64,000 bases of DNA from Pseudoxanthobacter soli DSM 19599 (GTDB lineage Bacteria; Pseudomonadota; Alphaproteobacteria; Rhizobiales; Segnochrobactraceae), in assembly GCF_900148505.1 (NCBI RefSeq), contig NZ_FRXO01000001.1, positions 998,707 through 1,062,706 on the forward strand. The letters run 5' to 3'. The translations under genes were made by a program, and so were the position numbers. The notes under the pieces are model-generated. The model was given only the letters and a program-made list of their open reading frames with translations. It ran no database searches and was not told where the DNA came from. Of the stretch, positions 8,464 to 16,262 are shown piece after piece. Positions within the stretch are counted from its first letter, which is position 1, and each line of letters opens with the position of its first letter.

Positions 8464-9522
8464 TCACTTCTTGAAGATTTCCTTGAGCTTCTCTTCAGGA
8501 AGACTGGTGGGGAACCAGAGGTTGTCGTTCAGGTCGGGACGATAGAAGCTGTCGCGACGTTCCTGCAGGATCGGGGCGGGACGCCCGACATAGCGGTGAT
8601 AGAGCGGCTTGCCTTCCAGCAGCGCCACCGCCGCCCGCACCGCGGCCGCACCCTGCTCGGGCGGGAAAACGGCGGCCATCGACGTCGCGTTCGCCGCCTT
8701 CCAGACGCCGAAGAACCCGTTGTTGCCCTCGCCCGATATCGGCGGGATCGGCTGGCCAAGCTCCTGGAACACCTCGATGCAGGCATGGCTCATCGCCGCG
8801 CCGGACGACCAGATGCCATCGGGATTCGGATCGCTGAGGGCCAGCGCTTCGCAGACCTGCTTGCCCTTGTCGTAGGACCAGTCGCCGTGCTGTTCGGACG
8901 AGATGACGATATCGGTGCCCTTGAGCGCCTCGACCAGCCCGTCATAGCGCAGCTGATCCTCCGAAACGCCCGCCTGTCCGCGCAGCACCCAGATCCGGCC
9001 CTTGCCGTTCAACTGCTGGACGATGAAGTCGCCCATCACCTTGCCGAAATGGATGGGGTCGCCCTGCAGCTCAACCGTATATTTGTCGGTATCCACCGCA
9101 GTCGAGTGGACGACCACGGGAATGCCCGCCGCCGTCGCCTTCTCGATCACCGGCGAGACGGCGGTGAGGCTGATCGGCGCGACCACCAGCGCGTCGACCC
9201 CCTGCGCGACCAGGTCCTCGATGTCGGCGATCTGCTTGGTCGGATTGGAATCGGCGTTGGTGACGATGAACTCCTGGATATTGGGATTCTGGGAGGCGGC
9301 GTACTCGGCCTCCTGCGCCATCTGGATCATCCAGGTGTTGCCGAACCCCCAGATGCTGAATCCGATCTTCCAGGGAGGGGCCTTGGTGAACTTGCCGGCC
9401 GGGATGACCGGATTCACACCCTCCCGCGGCACCATTCCGTCCATCAGGCTGACGTCCTGGGCAAAGGCGGGCGCAGCGAAGCACAGGGTCGCCAGAAGGG
9501 CGGCCCGGACCGTTCTCAACAT
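8464..9522 (-). CDS. Periplasmic sugar-binding protein (RbsB-like, PBP I family)
   Basis: A 352-residue substrate-binding protein with an N-terminal Sec signal (MLRTVRAALLATLCFAAPAFA, cleavage probably before QDVS). The mature part has the type I periplasmic-binding fold: KIGFSIWGFGNTWM, then IEDLVAQGVDALVVAP, then GIPVVVHST and the second-lobe GRIWVLRGQAG. The start at 9522 has GGAGG at ideal spacing; the open frame upstream covers only the promoter. It is the first gene of module A, transcribed leftward from the operator region shared with the GntR regulator. The ligand is probably a sugar or polyol but cannot be named. At about 330 mature residues it is a little longer than RbsB. Confidence 0.9.
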   Translation of the reverse strand: MLRTVRAALLATLCFAAPAFAQDVSLMDGMVPREGVNPVIPAGKFTKAPPWKIGFSIWGFGNTWMIQMAQEAEYAASQNPNIQEFIVTNADSNPTKQIADIEDLVAQGVDALVVAPISLTAVSPVIEKATAAGIPVVVHSTAVDTDKYTVELQGDPIHFGKVMGDFIVQQLNGKGRIWVLRGQAGVSEDQLRYDGLVEALKGTDIVISSEQHGDWSYDKGKQVCEALALSDPNPDGIWSSGAAMSHACIEVFQELGQPIPPISGEGNNGFFGVWKAANATSMAAVFPPEQGAAAVRAAVALLEGKPLYHRYVGRPAPILQERRDSFYRPDLNDNLWFPTSLPEEKLKEIFKK

Positions 9523-9574
9523 GAATTTCCTCCCATTATTCGCGCGGAACGTCTGCGCGTCCCTTGCTGAATGC

Positions 9575-9603
9575 AAACTGCCATCTGGTGCACCAGATGT
9601 CAA
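9575..9603 (-). promoter_or_regulatory. Promoter with embedded GntR operator for module A
   Basis: On the minus strand a TTGACA hexamer (9603-9598) is followed by a 17-base spacer that holds the perfect 18-bp palindrome CATCTGGTGCACCAGATG (9582-9599), then a weak -10 (CAGTTT). The site lies about 60 bp upstream of the binding-protein ATG. A palindrome in the spacer fits repression by the divergent GntR/FCD protein. The palindrome is certain; the assignment to that regulator is inference from position and from the second copy. Confidence 0.75.
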
Positions 9604-9670
9604 TTCGCAGCTGTCTGTCTGGACGCTTTTCTTGAGATCGTTGGGGAAACAGCTCGAACGGCGGGAAGAA

Positions 9671-9699
9671 TTGACATCTGGTGCACCAAGTACGACTAG
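9671..9699 (+). promoter_or_regulatory. Promoter with embedded operator for the GntR gene
   Basis: TTGACA (9671-9676) is followed by a 17-base spacer holding TGGTGCACCA (9679-9688) and a weak -10 (GACTAG, 9694-9699). The 18 bases TTGACATCTGGTGCACCA are identical to those of the opposite promoter at 9603-9586. The position just upstream of the GntR ATG indicates autoregulation. Confidence 0.72.
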
Positions 9700-9720
9700 A
9701 TGTGCGGCAAAGGAGGCGCC

Positions 9721-10386
9721 ATGACCGAACTCGAACGCCCGAGATCCCTGACGGCTCTGGTGACGGAGCACGTCCGCAACATGATCGTGCGGGGCGAAGT
9801 GCCGCTGGGCGCGTCGATCTCCGAGCGCAGCATTTCGGCGGAGCTGAAGGTATCGAAGACCCCTGTGCGCGAAGCTCTGGCTCAGTTGCGCAATGAAGGG
9901 CTGGTGACGATCGTGCCCCAGTCGGGCGTGCGGGTCTTCACCCTCAGCTCACGCGAGGTGCGCGCGATCTGCGCCTTCCGCCGGGTCACCGAAAATGCGG
10001 CCCTGCAATTCGCCATGGCGGAAAATGCCGGCGCGCTGCTCGCCGATCTCGAGCGGATCGAACGGGAGATGCTGCGGGCGCTCGGCGAAGGCGACGTGAG
10101 GCGCTATCTGGACCTGGACACCGCCTTTCACCTGGCCTTTTTCGCCCATTGCGGCAATCCCTATCTGCAGAGCGCCTACGCGCTCTATTCGGGCAAGATC
10201 GCGGCTTTGCGCACCCATCTCGCGGTAAGGCCCCAGCACACATCGCTGTCGCTGGCGGAGCACACGCAGATCGTCGCCGCCGTGCGTGATCGCGACATGG
10301 AGCGGCTTTCGGCGATCCTGGATGCGCATCTGGCGCGCACCCAGGAGACATATGAGATCGGCGTGGAGGACATCACGAAGGGCTGA
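9721..10386 (+). CDS. GntR-family transcriptional regulator, FCD (FadR) subfamily
   Basis: A 221-residue regulator. The winged helix at the N-terminus includes ISAELKVSKTPVREAL and a wing ending in PQSGVRVF. The C-terminal all-helical FCD ligand domain shows DLDTAFHLAFFAHCGN and later His residues in HTQIV and DAHLA, which form the usual metal/ligand site. AAAGGAGG stands 5 bases before the ATG at 9721. It is divergent from the module A importer and converges on the module B permease. It probably represses module A and itself through the TGGTGCACCA sites and is released by a sugar-acid intermediate. Effector and sign of control are inferred. Confidence 0.9.
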   Translation: MTELERPRSLTALVTEHVRNMIVRGEVPLGASISERSISAELKVSKTPVREALAQLRNEGLVTIVPQSGVRVFTLSSREVRAICAFRRVTENAALQFAMAENAGALLADLERIEREMLRALGEGDVRRYLDLDTAFHLAFFAHCGNPYLQSAYALYSGKIAALRTHLAVRPQHTSLSLAEHTQIVAAVRDRDMERLSAILDAHLARTQETYEIGVEDITKG

Positions 10387-10403
10387 GCATCAGCGTGCTC
10401 AGC
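10382..10403. terminator. Hairpin between two convergent genes, covering both stop codons
   Basis: GCTGAGCA (10382-10389) and TGCTCAGC (10396-10403) form a perfect 8-bp stem with a 6-base loop. The stop of the GntR gene lies in one arm and the stop of the opposing permease gene in the other. There is no U-tract, so termination is possible but not certain. Confidence 0.45.
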
Positions 10404-11385
10404 GGCGTTCAAGCACCTGATTGAGCAAGATCGCGCCCACGATCAGCCCTCCCCGCACGACATATTGCCAATAGTCCGACACGTTCATCAGCGTCATTCC
10501 ATTGCCGATGAAGCCCAGGAACAGCACGCCGATCAGCGTGCCGGTAATTCGCCCGCGTCCGCCGAACAGATTGGTGCCGCCGATGATCACCGCCGCGATG
10601 ACATCGAGCTCGAGTCCTGCCGCGGTCGATCCCGTGCCCGACCCGATCTGCGAGGCGATGAGCAGTCCCGAGATCGCCGTCAGGCCGCCTGTGATGACGA
10701 AGGTCATCGTCTTGACCACGCCCACCCGGATCCCGGACAGGCGCGCCGCCTCGGCATTGCCGCCCACCGCGTAGACCGCGCGGCCGAAGGCCGTGTGGGA
10801 CATCAGGAAGTGCATCCCCGCGAACACCGCCACGAACACGAAGACGGGAAAGGGAATGCCGTAGACGCTGCCGTTGCCGAAAAAGCCGAACCAGGTGGGG
10901 AAACTGGCCAGCGGAAAGCCGTCGGTCAGCAGGTTGGCGGCACCGCGCATCGCCGTGAAGAGACCGAGCGTGGTGATGAAGCTCGGCACGTTGAACCGCG
11001 CCCGCAGCGTGCCGGTGAAAAGACCGCAGGCCATACAGATCGCCAGCGCGCCCACGGCACCGAGCGATACGGCGGCCACATCGCCCGTCACCGGCGTCAG
11101 AAGGTCCACCGCCCACGCCGCGAAGCAGCCGGCCAGCGCGACGCCCGATCCCACCGACAGGTCGATCTCGCCGCTGATGATCACCGCCGTCATGCCGAAG
11201 GCGATGATGCCCAGCATCGACACGCTGCGGAACACGTTCAGCAGGTTCGCCGAACTGCCGAAGCCGGGCGCCAGCAGGAACAGCGCCACGATCAGCGCCA
11301 CCAGGCAGACTTCCATGATGTAGAAACGCAGGGACCAGCCGCGCCGTGCGCGCGGCGGCCCCTGAAAGGTCGCCGCCTCAGACAT
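10399..11385 (-). CDS. RbsC-type ABC sugar permease (module B)
   Basis: A 328-residue BPD_transp_2 permease with multiple hydrophobic segments. It has the family loop VIISGEIDLSVGSGVALAG near residues 70-90 and IIGGTNLFGGRGRITGTLIG as the cytoplasmic coupling loop. Its ATG at 11385 overlaps the end of the ATPase gene by eight bases. It ends 12 bp from the convergent GntR gene. Only one permease gene is present here, so this importer should use a homodimer, unlike module A. It is the last gene of the binding protein-ATPase-permease set running left from 13871. Confidence 0.92.
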   Translation of the reverse strand: MSEAATFQGPPRARRGWSLRFYIMEVCLVALIVALFLLAPGFGSSANLLNVFRSVSMLGIIAFGMTAVIISGEIDLSVGSGVALAGCFAAWAVDLLTPVTGDVAAVSLGAVGALAICMACGLFTGTLRARFNVPSFITTLGLFTAMRGAANLLTDGFPLASFPTWFGFFGNGSVYGIPFPVFVFVAVFAGMHFLMSHTAFGRAVYAVGGNAEAARLSGIRVGVVKTMTFVITGGLTAISGLLIASQIGSGTGSTAAGLELDVIAAVIIGGTNLFGGRGRITGTLIGVLFLGFIGNGMTLMNVSDYWQYVVRGGLIVGAILLNQVLERR

Positions 11386-12889
11386 CGAGGGTTCCTTTCA
11401 TGCAATAGCTGTAGAGATCGCTGAGACTGACACGGCCGGGATCGACCTCGCCCACGACCCGCCCGTGGTGCAGCACGAGGATCCGGTGCGCGATGCTGTG
11501 CACTTCTTCCAGTTCACTGGAGACGAACACCGAGGCCACGCCTGCCGCCGACTGCGCCGCGACGATGTCGAAGATCTGCTGTTTGGCCGCCAGGTCGATA
11601 CCCCGGGTGGGTTCGTCGAAGAAGATGACGCGCGGCCCGGTGTTCAGCCAGTTGCCGACCACCACCTTCTGCTGGTTGCCGCCTGAAAGTGAGGAGACCG
11701 GCAGGCCAGGATCGGCGACCTTGATCTGCAGATCGAGGATGCGGCGATCGACCAGACCCTGCTGCAGCCGGGGCTGCAGGATCCCGCCGGGTGCGATGCG
11801 CGACAGGTTGGCCAGGACGAGATTGTCGGAAATGGAGGCGATCTGCACCAGCGACTGGTGCTTTCGATCCTCGGGGGTGTAGGCCAGCCCCAGATCGCGC
11901 ATTCGCCGCGGCGTCGGGTTTGGAACCTCCCGCCCGTCCAGCACGATCCGCCCGCGGTCGGGATGATCCGCCCCGAAGATTGCGCGCAGCACCTCGGTCC
12001 GACCCGATCCGAGCATGCCGGCGAAGCCCAGAACCTCGCCGGGATAGAGCGAAAACGAGACGTCCGAGAAGACGCCTCCGCGCCCCAGCCCCTGCACTTC
12101 GAGGACCGGCGTCGTCCGCACCACATCGGACCGGGCGATGCGGTGCGTAGCCCGCTCGCCGAACATCATCGAGACGATCTCGGCGGGGCTGGACCGCGCG
12201 AGTTCGACCGCACCCACGAGCATGCCGTCGCGCAGGACGGTGCAGGTGTCGCAGATCTCGAACAATTCGTTCATGCGATGCGAGATGTAGATGACGGTCA
12301 CGCCCCGGTCGCGCAGACGCCGGATCAGCGCGAAGAGCTGCCCGACCTCATGGCCGGCAAGTGCGGATGTCGGCTCGTCCAGAAGCAGGATCTTGGGATT
12401 GCTCGCCGCCGCCTTGACGATCTCGACCGCCTGCTGCTGGCCGACGGTCAGCCGGTCGACGCGCTGATCGGCGTCGAGATCGACCTCCATGTCGGCCAGC
12501 AGGACGGCCGCCTCGCGGCGGATGCGCGACCAGTCCACCGAATTGACCCCGAACCGGCGGCGCCTGGGCAGGCGGCCGAGAAAGATGTTCTCGGCGATGG
12601 TCAGCGACGGCACCAGCGACAATTCCTGATGGACGGTCGCGATCCCGGCCGCGAGCGCGTCTCCGGGACCCGTCAGCTCCACCCGGCGACCGCCGACCCA
12701 CAGCTCTCCGATCGTCGGAGAGATGGAGCCGGCGATCATCTCGATCAGGGTCGATTTCCCCGAGCCGTTCTTGCCCATCAGGGCGTGAACGCGCCCGGCG
12801 CCAAAACACAGCGAGACGTCACGCAGCGCGATGTTCTCGCCGTAAGCCTTTGTGACTCCGCGCAGTTCTATGGAATTTGCCTCTGTCAT
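11378..12889 (-). CDS. RbsA-type double ATPase of sugar ABC transporter (module B)
   Basis: A 503-residue tandem ATPase. Domain 1 has Walker A MGKNGSGKST, the signature-like TVGQQQAVEIVKA and Walker B ILLLDEPTSAL. Domain 2 has the altered GMLGSGRTE loop, signature LSGGNQQK and VIFFDEPTRGID. The start at 12889 is chosen because GAGG stands 5 bases upstream; a TTG five codons earlier is open but lacks such a site. It couples ATP hydrolysis to import through the adjacent permease. It differs throughout from the module A ATPase, so the two importers are distinct systems and not a fresh duplication. Confidence 0.92.
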   Translation of the reverse strand: MTEANSIELRGVTKAYGENIALRDVSLCFGAGRVHALMGKNGSGKSTLIEMIAGSISPTIGELWVGGRRVELTGPGDALAAGIATVHQELSLVPSLTIAENIFLGRLPRRRRFGVNSVDWSRIRREAAVLLADMEVDLDADQRVDRLTVGQQQAVEIVKAAASNPKILLLDEPTSALAGHEVGQLFALIRRLRDRGVTVIYISHRMNELFEICDTCTVLRDGMLVGAVELARSSPAEIVSMMFGERATHRIARSDVVRTTPVLEVQGLGRGGVFSDVSFSLYPGEVLGFAGMLGSGRTEVLRAIFGADHPDRGRIVLDGREVPNPTPRRMRDLGLAYTPEDRKHQSLVQIASISDNLVLANLSRIAPGGILQPRLQQGLVDRRILDLQIKVADPGLPVSSLSGGNQQKVVVGNWLNTGPRVIFFDEPTRGIDLAAKQQIFDIVAAQSAAGVASVFVSSELEEVHSIAHRILVLHHGRVVGEVDPGRVSLSDLYSYCMKGTLDV

Positions 12890-12923
12890 GGGCACCTCGG
12901 GCAATCGGGGGCGGACAGCGGCA

Positions 12924-13871
12924 TCAGTTGGTCTTCGTCAGCGTCGCCGCATAGGCCGCGATGGCCTCGGGATTGGCACGAGACAGGGGAATGACCGGCA
13001 CCTCGATGTGACGCTCGACGGGCTCCCCCTTCACCGCGGCGATAGCCGCCTGGACGGCATCTTCGCCGATCAGTTTCGGCTGGGCCGCCGTGGTGGCGTA
13101 GAGCGCTCCCTTCTCGTCCTGAAGGAACCGGACGATCTGCTCCGAGCCGTCGGTACCGAAGACATAGACCTCGCCCTGACGGCCGGCGCGCATCACCGCC
13201 TGCACCGCCCCGACGGTCCCGCCTTCGTTGGCCGCGTAGATGATCTGGATGTCCGGATTGGCCGTCAGCATATCCGTCACCACGCGGACGGCCTGCTCGG
13301 CGAGCCAGGCGTCCTGCCGGGACACGATGTCGAGTTCCCCGCCGGACTTGGCCGCATCAAGGAAGCCGTTCGTCCGCTCATCGCTGAGCGAAGCGAGCTG
13401 GGCGCGGAAGCCGATCAGCGCGACCTTTGCCTTGCCGCCGAGATGATCCTTGATGTAGGCGGCGGCAGCTTCGCCCGTACCTTTGCCCATGTTGGTGCCG
13501 GAAGAGCCGACGGTCGCGACCGGCAGGTCGGACTTAACGCCCGTGGTCCAGGTTACCACCTTGATGCCGGCATCGACGGCGCGCTTCAGGGCGGGAATCG
13601 ACGCCTCCTCACCCAGCGGGGCGATCACGATCGCCTTGATGCCGCGGGCGATGTAGGTGTCGATCAGCGCGGCCTCCTTCTCCAGCTTGTTGTCGGAATT
13701 GGCGGTCAGGATCTCGACGCCGGCCTGTTTGGCGGCGGCCTTCATGCCGAGCTCCACGCTGCGCATGAACATGTCCTGCTGGAAGATGACGCCGGCGATG
13801 GAGATGTCATCGGCCCGGGCGGCTCCGGCCGAAAGGGCGAGCGCGAGGGCGGCGTATTTCAAAAGCTTCAT
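12924..13871 (-). CDS. Periplasmic sugar-binding protein (module B)
   Basis: A 315-residue protein with a clean Sec signal (MKLLKYAALALALSAGAARA, cut before DDIS) and a type I periplasmic-binding fold: GVIFQQDMFMRSVELGMK, LIDTYIARGIKAIVIAPLGEE, VVTWTTGV, then a second lobe with IQIIYAANEGGTVGAV and VYVFGTDGSEQI. GGGAGG five bases before the ATG at 13871 fixes the start within a longer open frame. It is the first gene of the leftward importer operon. The pattern is that of ribose/galactose/xylose-type binding proteins; the ligand is unknown but should match the enzymes encoded divergently. Confidence 0.9.
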   Translation of the reverse strand: MKLLKYAALALALSAGAARADDISIAGVIFQQDMFMRSVELGMKAAAKQAGVEILTANSDNKLEKEAALIDTYIARGIKAIVIAPLGEEASIPALKRAVDAGIKVVTWTTGVKSDLPVATVGSSGTNMGKGTGEAAAAYIKDHLGGKAKVALIGFRAQLASLSDERTNGFLDAAKSGGELDIVSRQDAWLAEQAVRVVTDMLTANPDIQIIYAANEGGTVGAVQAVMRAGRQGEVYVFGTDGSEQIVRFLQDEKGALYATTAAQPKLIGEDAVQAAIAAVKGEPVERHIEVPVIPLSRANPEAIAAYAATLTKTN

Positions 13872-13988
13872 GATGTCCTCCCTTATTGCCTTGGTCGTGA
13901 AGCCTGCCGCGACGGGCCCGGCTTCCCCGCCGGCTGTCATCCGGAACAAAATCCGGGATAGCGGCGATGTGGCCTTGCACATCTGACA

Positions 13989-14003
13989 TGTTACATCTTA
14001 CAT
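13989..14003. promoter_or_regulatory. Probable operator of the module B GntR regulator, copy 1
   Basis: TGTTACATCTTACAT lies between the divergent binding-protein and GntR genes, in the spacer of a possible minus-strand promoter (TTGAAA about 17 bases before CAGATG). It matches the element at 14833-14847 in 11 of 15 positions and has the dyad TGTTA...TTACA. Repetition at two promoters of the same regulon is the evidence for an operator; binding is inferred. Confidence 0.6.
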
Positions 14004-14124
14004 TTCAAGCGAGATGATGGAACGGGAACGAACCGGTTGGGTTGCGGCGTAGCGACGGGTCAACCGGCCGGTTATGGTCGGCTGATCCGGCCCGCGGCGA
14101 GCGACCACACGGGAACCTTTCGCA

Positions 14125-14793
14125 ATGAACCTTTCACGCAAGATCGAACGCCCCAGGCCAATCAACGAGATCGTCCTCGAGCGCCTGCGCGACGACATCG
14201 TGAACGGCGTCCTGCAACTGGGAGAGAAGATTTCCGAACAGCAGCTTGCCGATGCCTATGAGGTCACCAAGGCACCGATCCGCGCCGCCTATGGACGCCT
14301 GCAGTCCGAGGGCTTGGTGGAGATCCGTCCTCAGTCCGGGACGTATGTCTTCCGCCCGACCCATGAAGCATTGCGCTCCCTGTGCGAATTGCGGATCGCG
14401 CTGGAGCTGGAGGCCGCCCGACTGTCGATACAGCGCGCCCCGCTTCGTCTATCGCAACTGGTGACGGAGAATTACGCGCAGATGCTGGTGGCGCTCAGTC
14501 GGGATGACAGCAACACTTACCACCAGCTCGACACCGCTTTGCACCTGATCTTCTTCGAGTTGGCCGATTCCCCCTATCTTTACGAGACCTACCGCGCGCG
14601 GGTCTCGTCGGCCTTCGCGGCGCTGCGCAACCGCTTTTCCCAGGCGCGGCCGCACAACGAATTCTCCATCCGCCAGCATCAGGAAATTCGCGATCGCGTG
14701 GTCGCTGCCGATCTGCCGGGCCTGCAGTCGATCCTGCGCGAGCATGTGGAGCACACCGAAACCTATTACGAGGCGTTTCTCGCAACCGGCTGA
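14125..14793 (+). CDS. GntR-family transcriptional regulator, FCD subfamily (module B)
   Basis: A 222-residue GntR/FCD regulator. The winged helix contains ISEQQLADAYEVTKAPIRAAY with the recognition helix, and RPQSGTYVF as the wing. The FCD domain has HQLDTALHLIFFELADSP and C-terminal HQEI and EHVEHTETYY, which supply the typical Asp/His site. It sits between the leftward importer and the rightward enzyme operon. Near-copies of one 15-bp element lie in front of each (13989 and 14833), so it probably controls both and responds to an acid intermediate. It is clearly different from the 9721 regulator and the two should recognise different sites. Confidence 0.9.
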   Translation: MNLSRKIERPRPINEIVLERLRDDIVNGVLQLGEKISEQQLADAYEVTKAPIRAAYGRLQSEGLVEIRPQSGTYVFRPTHEALRSLCELRIALELEAARLSIQRAPLRLSQLVTENYAQMLVALSRDDSNTYHQLDTALHLIFFELADSPYLYETYRARVSSAFAALRNRFSQARPHNEFSIRQHQEIRDRVVAADLPGLQSILREHVEHTETYYEAFLATG

Positions 14794-14832
14794 AGACGGC
14801 CACGCGATAGCGAGACGCGACCTGAACTAACC

Positions 14833-14847
14833 TGTTACCTATCACAA
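14833..14847. promoter_or_regulatory. Probable operator of the module B GntR regulator, copy 2
   Basis: TGTTACCTATCACAA lies 14 bases before the cupin ATG. It shares TGTTAC, the central T residues and ACA with the 13989 element. Its position suits repression of the enzyme operon. Confidence 0.6.
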
Positions 14848-14860
14848 CAAGGGCAGAAAA

Positions 14861-15388
14861 ATGGGCCTTCAGGAAAAAGACGAAAATCCCAGAACTCCCT
14901 ATCAGCTCCCCTTTCCCAAGGACGCGCTGGAAGAGATCGTCATACCCAACGCCGTAAACTGCGACGAACGGCTCTGGGTGCCGCAGGCCGAAAACGTGTG
15001 GTTCCGCCCGCTCTGTCTCAACCGTTCGCAGGGATACTGGATGAACCTGCTGAAGGTGCGCAAAGCGGGTGTGCTCTCCCGCCACCGTCACCCGCAGCCG
15101 GTCCATGGCTGGGTGTTGAAGGGGCGCTGGTACTATCTGGAACACGACTGGGTCGCAGAAGAAGGCGGCTACGTCTACGAGCCGCCCGGCGAGACCCACA
15201 CGCTCGTTGTGCCCGACGATGTCGAGGAGATGATCACCTATTTCCAGGTCAATGGCGTGATGTGTTACGTCGACCCGTGGGGAAAGGTTCTCGGATACGA
15301 AGACGTCTTCACCAAGATCGACATGTGCCGAAAGCACTTCGACGAGGTCGGTCTTGGCTCCGACTATGTCGAGCGTTTCATCCGTTGA
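14861..15388 (+). CDS. Cupin of the 2,4'-dihydroxyacetophenone dioxygenase (DAD) family
   Basis: A 175-residue single-domain cupin. The likely metal site is H75 and H77 in RHRHP plus H113 in PPGETHT. GWVLKGRWYYLEHDW between them is characteristic of DAD-type proteins, known as iron-dependent enzymes that cleave the side chain of a dihydroxylated aromatic ketone. Length and His spacing agree with that family. Its neighbours are a sugar importer, an SDR, a hydroxy-acid oxidase, a sugar C1 dehydrogenase and a lactonase. A non-aromatic substrate, or an isomerase-like cupin role on a sugar acid, is therefore at least as likely as the named reaction. It is the first gene of the rightward operon, with an operator-like site just upstream. 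Confidence 0.82.
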   Translation: MGLQEKDENPRTPYQLPFPKDALEEIVIPNAVNCDERLWVPQAENVWFRPLCLNRSQGYWMNLLKVRKAGVLSRHRHPQPVHGWVLKGRWYYLEHDWVAEEGGYVYEPPGETHTLVVPDDVEEMITYFQVNGVMCYVDPWGKVLGYEDVFTKIDMCRKHFDEVGLGSDYVERFIR

Positions 15389-15400
15389 ATCCGGTCAGAT

Positions 15401-15512
15401 CATGTCCCGTTCAGATCAAACCGCTCTGAACGGCAAGGATATGATCAAGCTTTTGAAGCTGGAGCGATTTCTTGTCGATCCGATGATCCCATCAGATCGG
15501 AAGGCGTTCTAG
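15401..15512. repeat. Non-coding intergenic element with hairpin, possibly a dispersed rhizobial-type repeat
   Basis: The 138-bp gap between the cupin and SDR genes holds a perfect 9-bp stem, CCGTTCAGA (15407-15415) and TCTGAACGG (15425-15433). A lower-GC tail rich in GATC, GATGATCC and CAGATCGG runs to about 15512. There is no T-run. The style, unlike the flanking coding DNA, recalls the short palindromic intergenic repeats that are common in Rhizobiales genomes. Only one copy is in this window, so the repeat nature is a guess. Confidence 0.45.
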
Positions 15513-15526
15513 CGAGAGGTGAACCC

Positions 15527-16261
15527 ATGGCTATCTGGCCGATCGATTGTTTTCGCGACAAGGTTCTGGTCGTCACCGGCGCGACGTCGGGCATAGGCGC
15601 CGCCATCGCCCGGGGCTTCCAGAGCGAAGGCGCCCGCGTCGTCGTAACCGGAGCGACCGAGGCGGAGGTCGCCCGCGCCCGCGATGAGATGCCCGGTATC
15701 GACGCCCGCGTTCTCGATGTTCGCGATGGCGCAGCCGTGAGCGCTCTGTTCGCCGCTCTGCCCCGCCTCGATCATCTGGTGAACTGCGCTGGCATCATCC
15801 GGCGCGGCGACGAATGCGAGCCGGAGGTCTTCGCCGATGTCGTCGATATCAACCTGACGGGAACGATGCGCACCTGCACCGCTGCCCGGCCCTTGCTGGC
15901 GCAGAGCCGCGGGACCATCGTCAACACCGCGTCGATGCTCTCCTTCTTCGGCGGCGGGCTGGTGCCGGGCTACTCGGCGTCGAAGGGCGGTGTGGCCCAA
16001 CTGACGAAATCACTGGCGATCGCCTACGCGAAAGAGGGGATTCGCGTGAATGCCATCGCGCCGGGCTGGATCGACACGCCGCTTACCCGCGCCCTTCAGC
16101 AGGACGAAGGCCGGGCGCGCGCCATCCTGTCGCGCACGCCGATGGAGCGGTGGGGCAAACCCGAGGAACTGACGGGCGGCGTGGCCTATCTCTCCTCTCC
16201 GCTTTCCAGTTTCGTCACCGGCGCCGTGCTGGTGATCGACGGCGGCTATCTGATCACCTGA
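15527..16261 (+). CDS. Short-chain dehydrogenase/reductase (module B)
   Basis: A 244-residue classical SDR with TGATSGIG at 17-24, NCAG at 86-89 (Cys replaces the usual Asn/Ala), catalytic S136, Y149 and K153 (YSASK), and the C-terminal GAVLVIDGGYLIT typical of the family. It resembles sugar-acid or polyol dehydrogenases such as the gluconate 5-dehydrogenase/KduD group, but the substrate cannot be fixed. It is followed one base later by the hydroxy-acid oxidase gene (TGA-C-ATG). The preceding intergenic element may separate its expression from the cupin. It probably oxidises a hydroxyl of the aldonic or aldaric acid made by the other enzymes of the operon. Confidence 0.9.
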   Translation: MAIWPIDCFRDKVLVVTGATSGIGAAIARGFQSEGARVVVTGATEAEVARARDEMPGIDARVLDVRDGAAVSALFAALPRLDHLVNCAGIIRRGDECEPEVFADVVDINLTGTMRTCTAARPLLAQSRGTIVNTASMLSFFGGGLVPGYSASKGGVAQLTKSLAIAYAKEGIRVNAIAPGWIDTPLTRALQQDEGRARAILSRTPMERWGKPEELTGGVAYLSSPLSSFVTGAVLVIDGGYLIT

Positions 16262-16262
16262 C

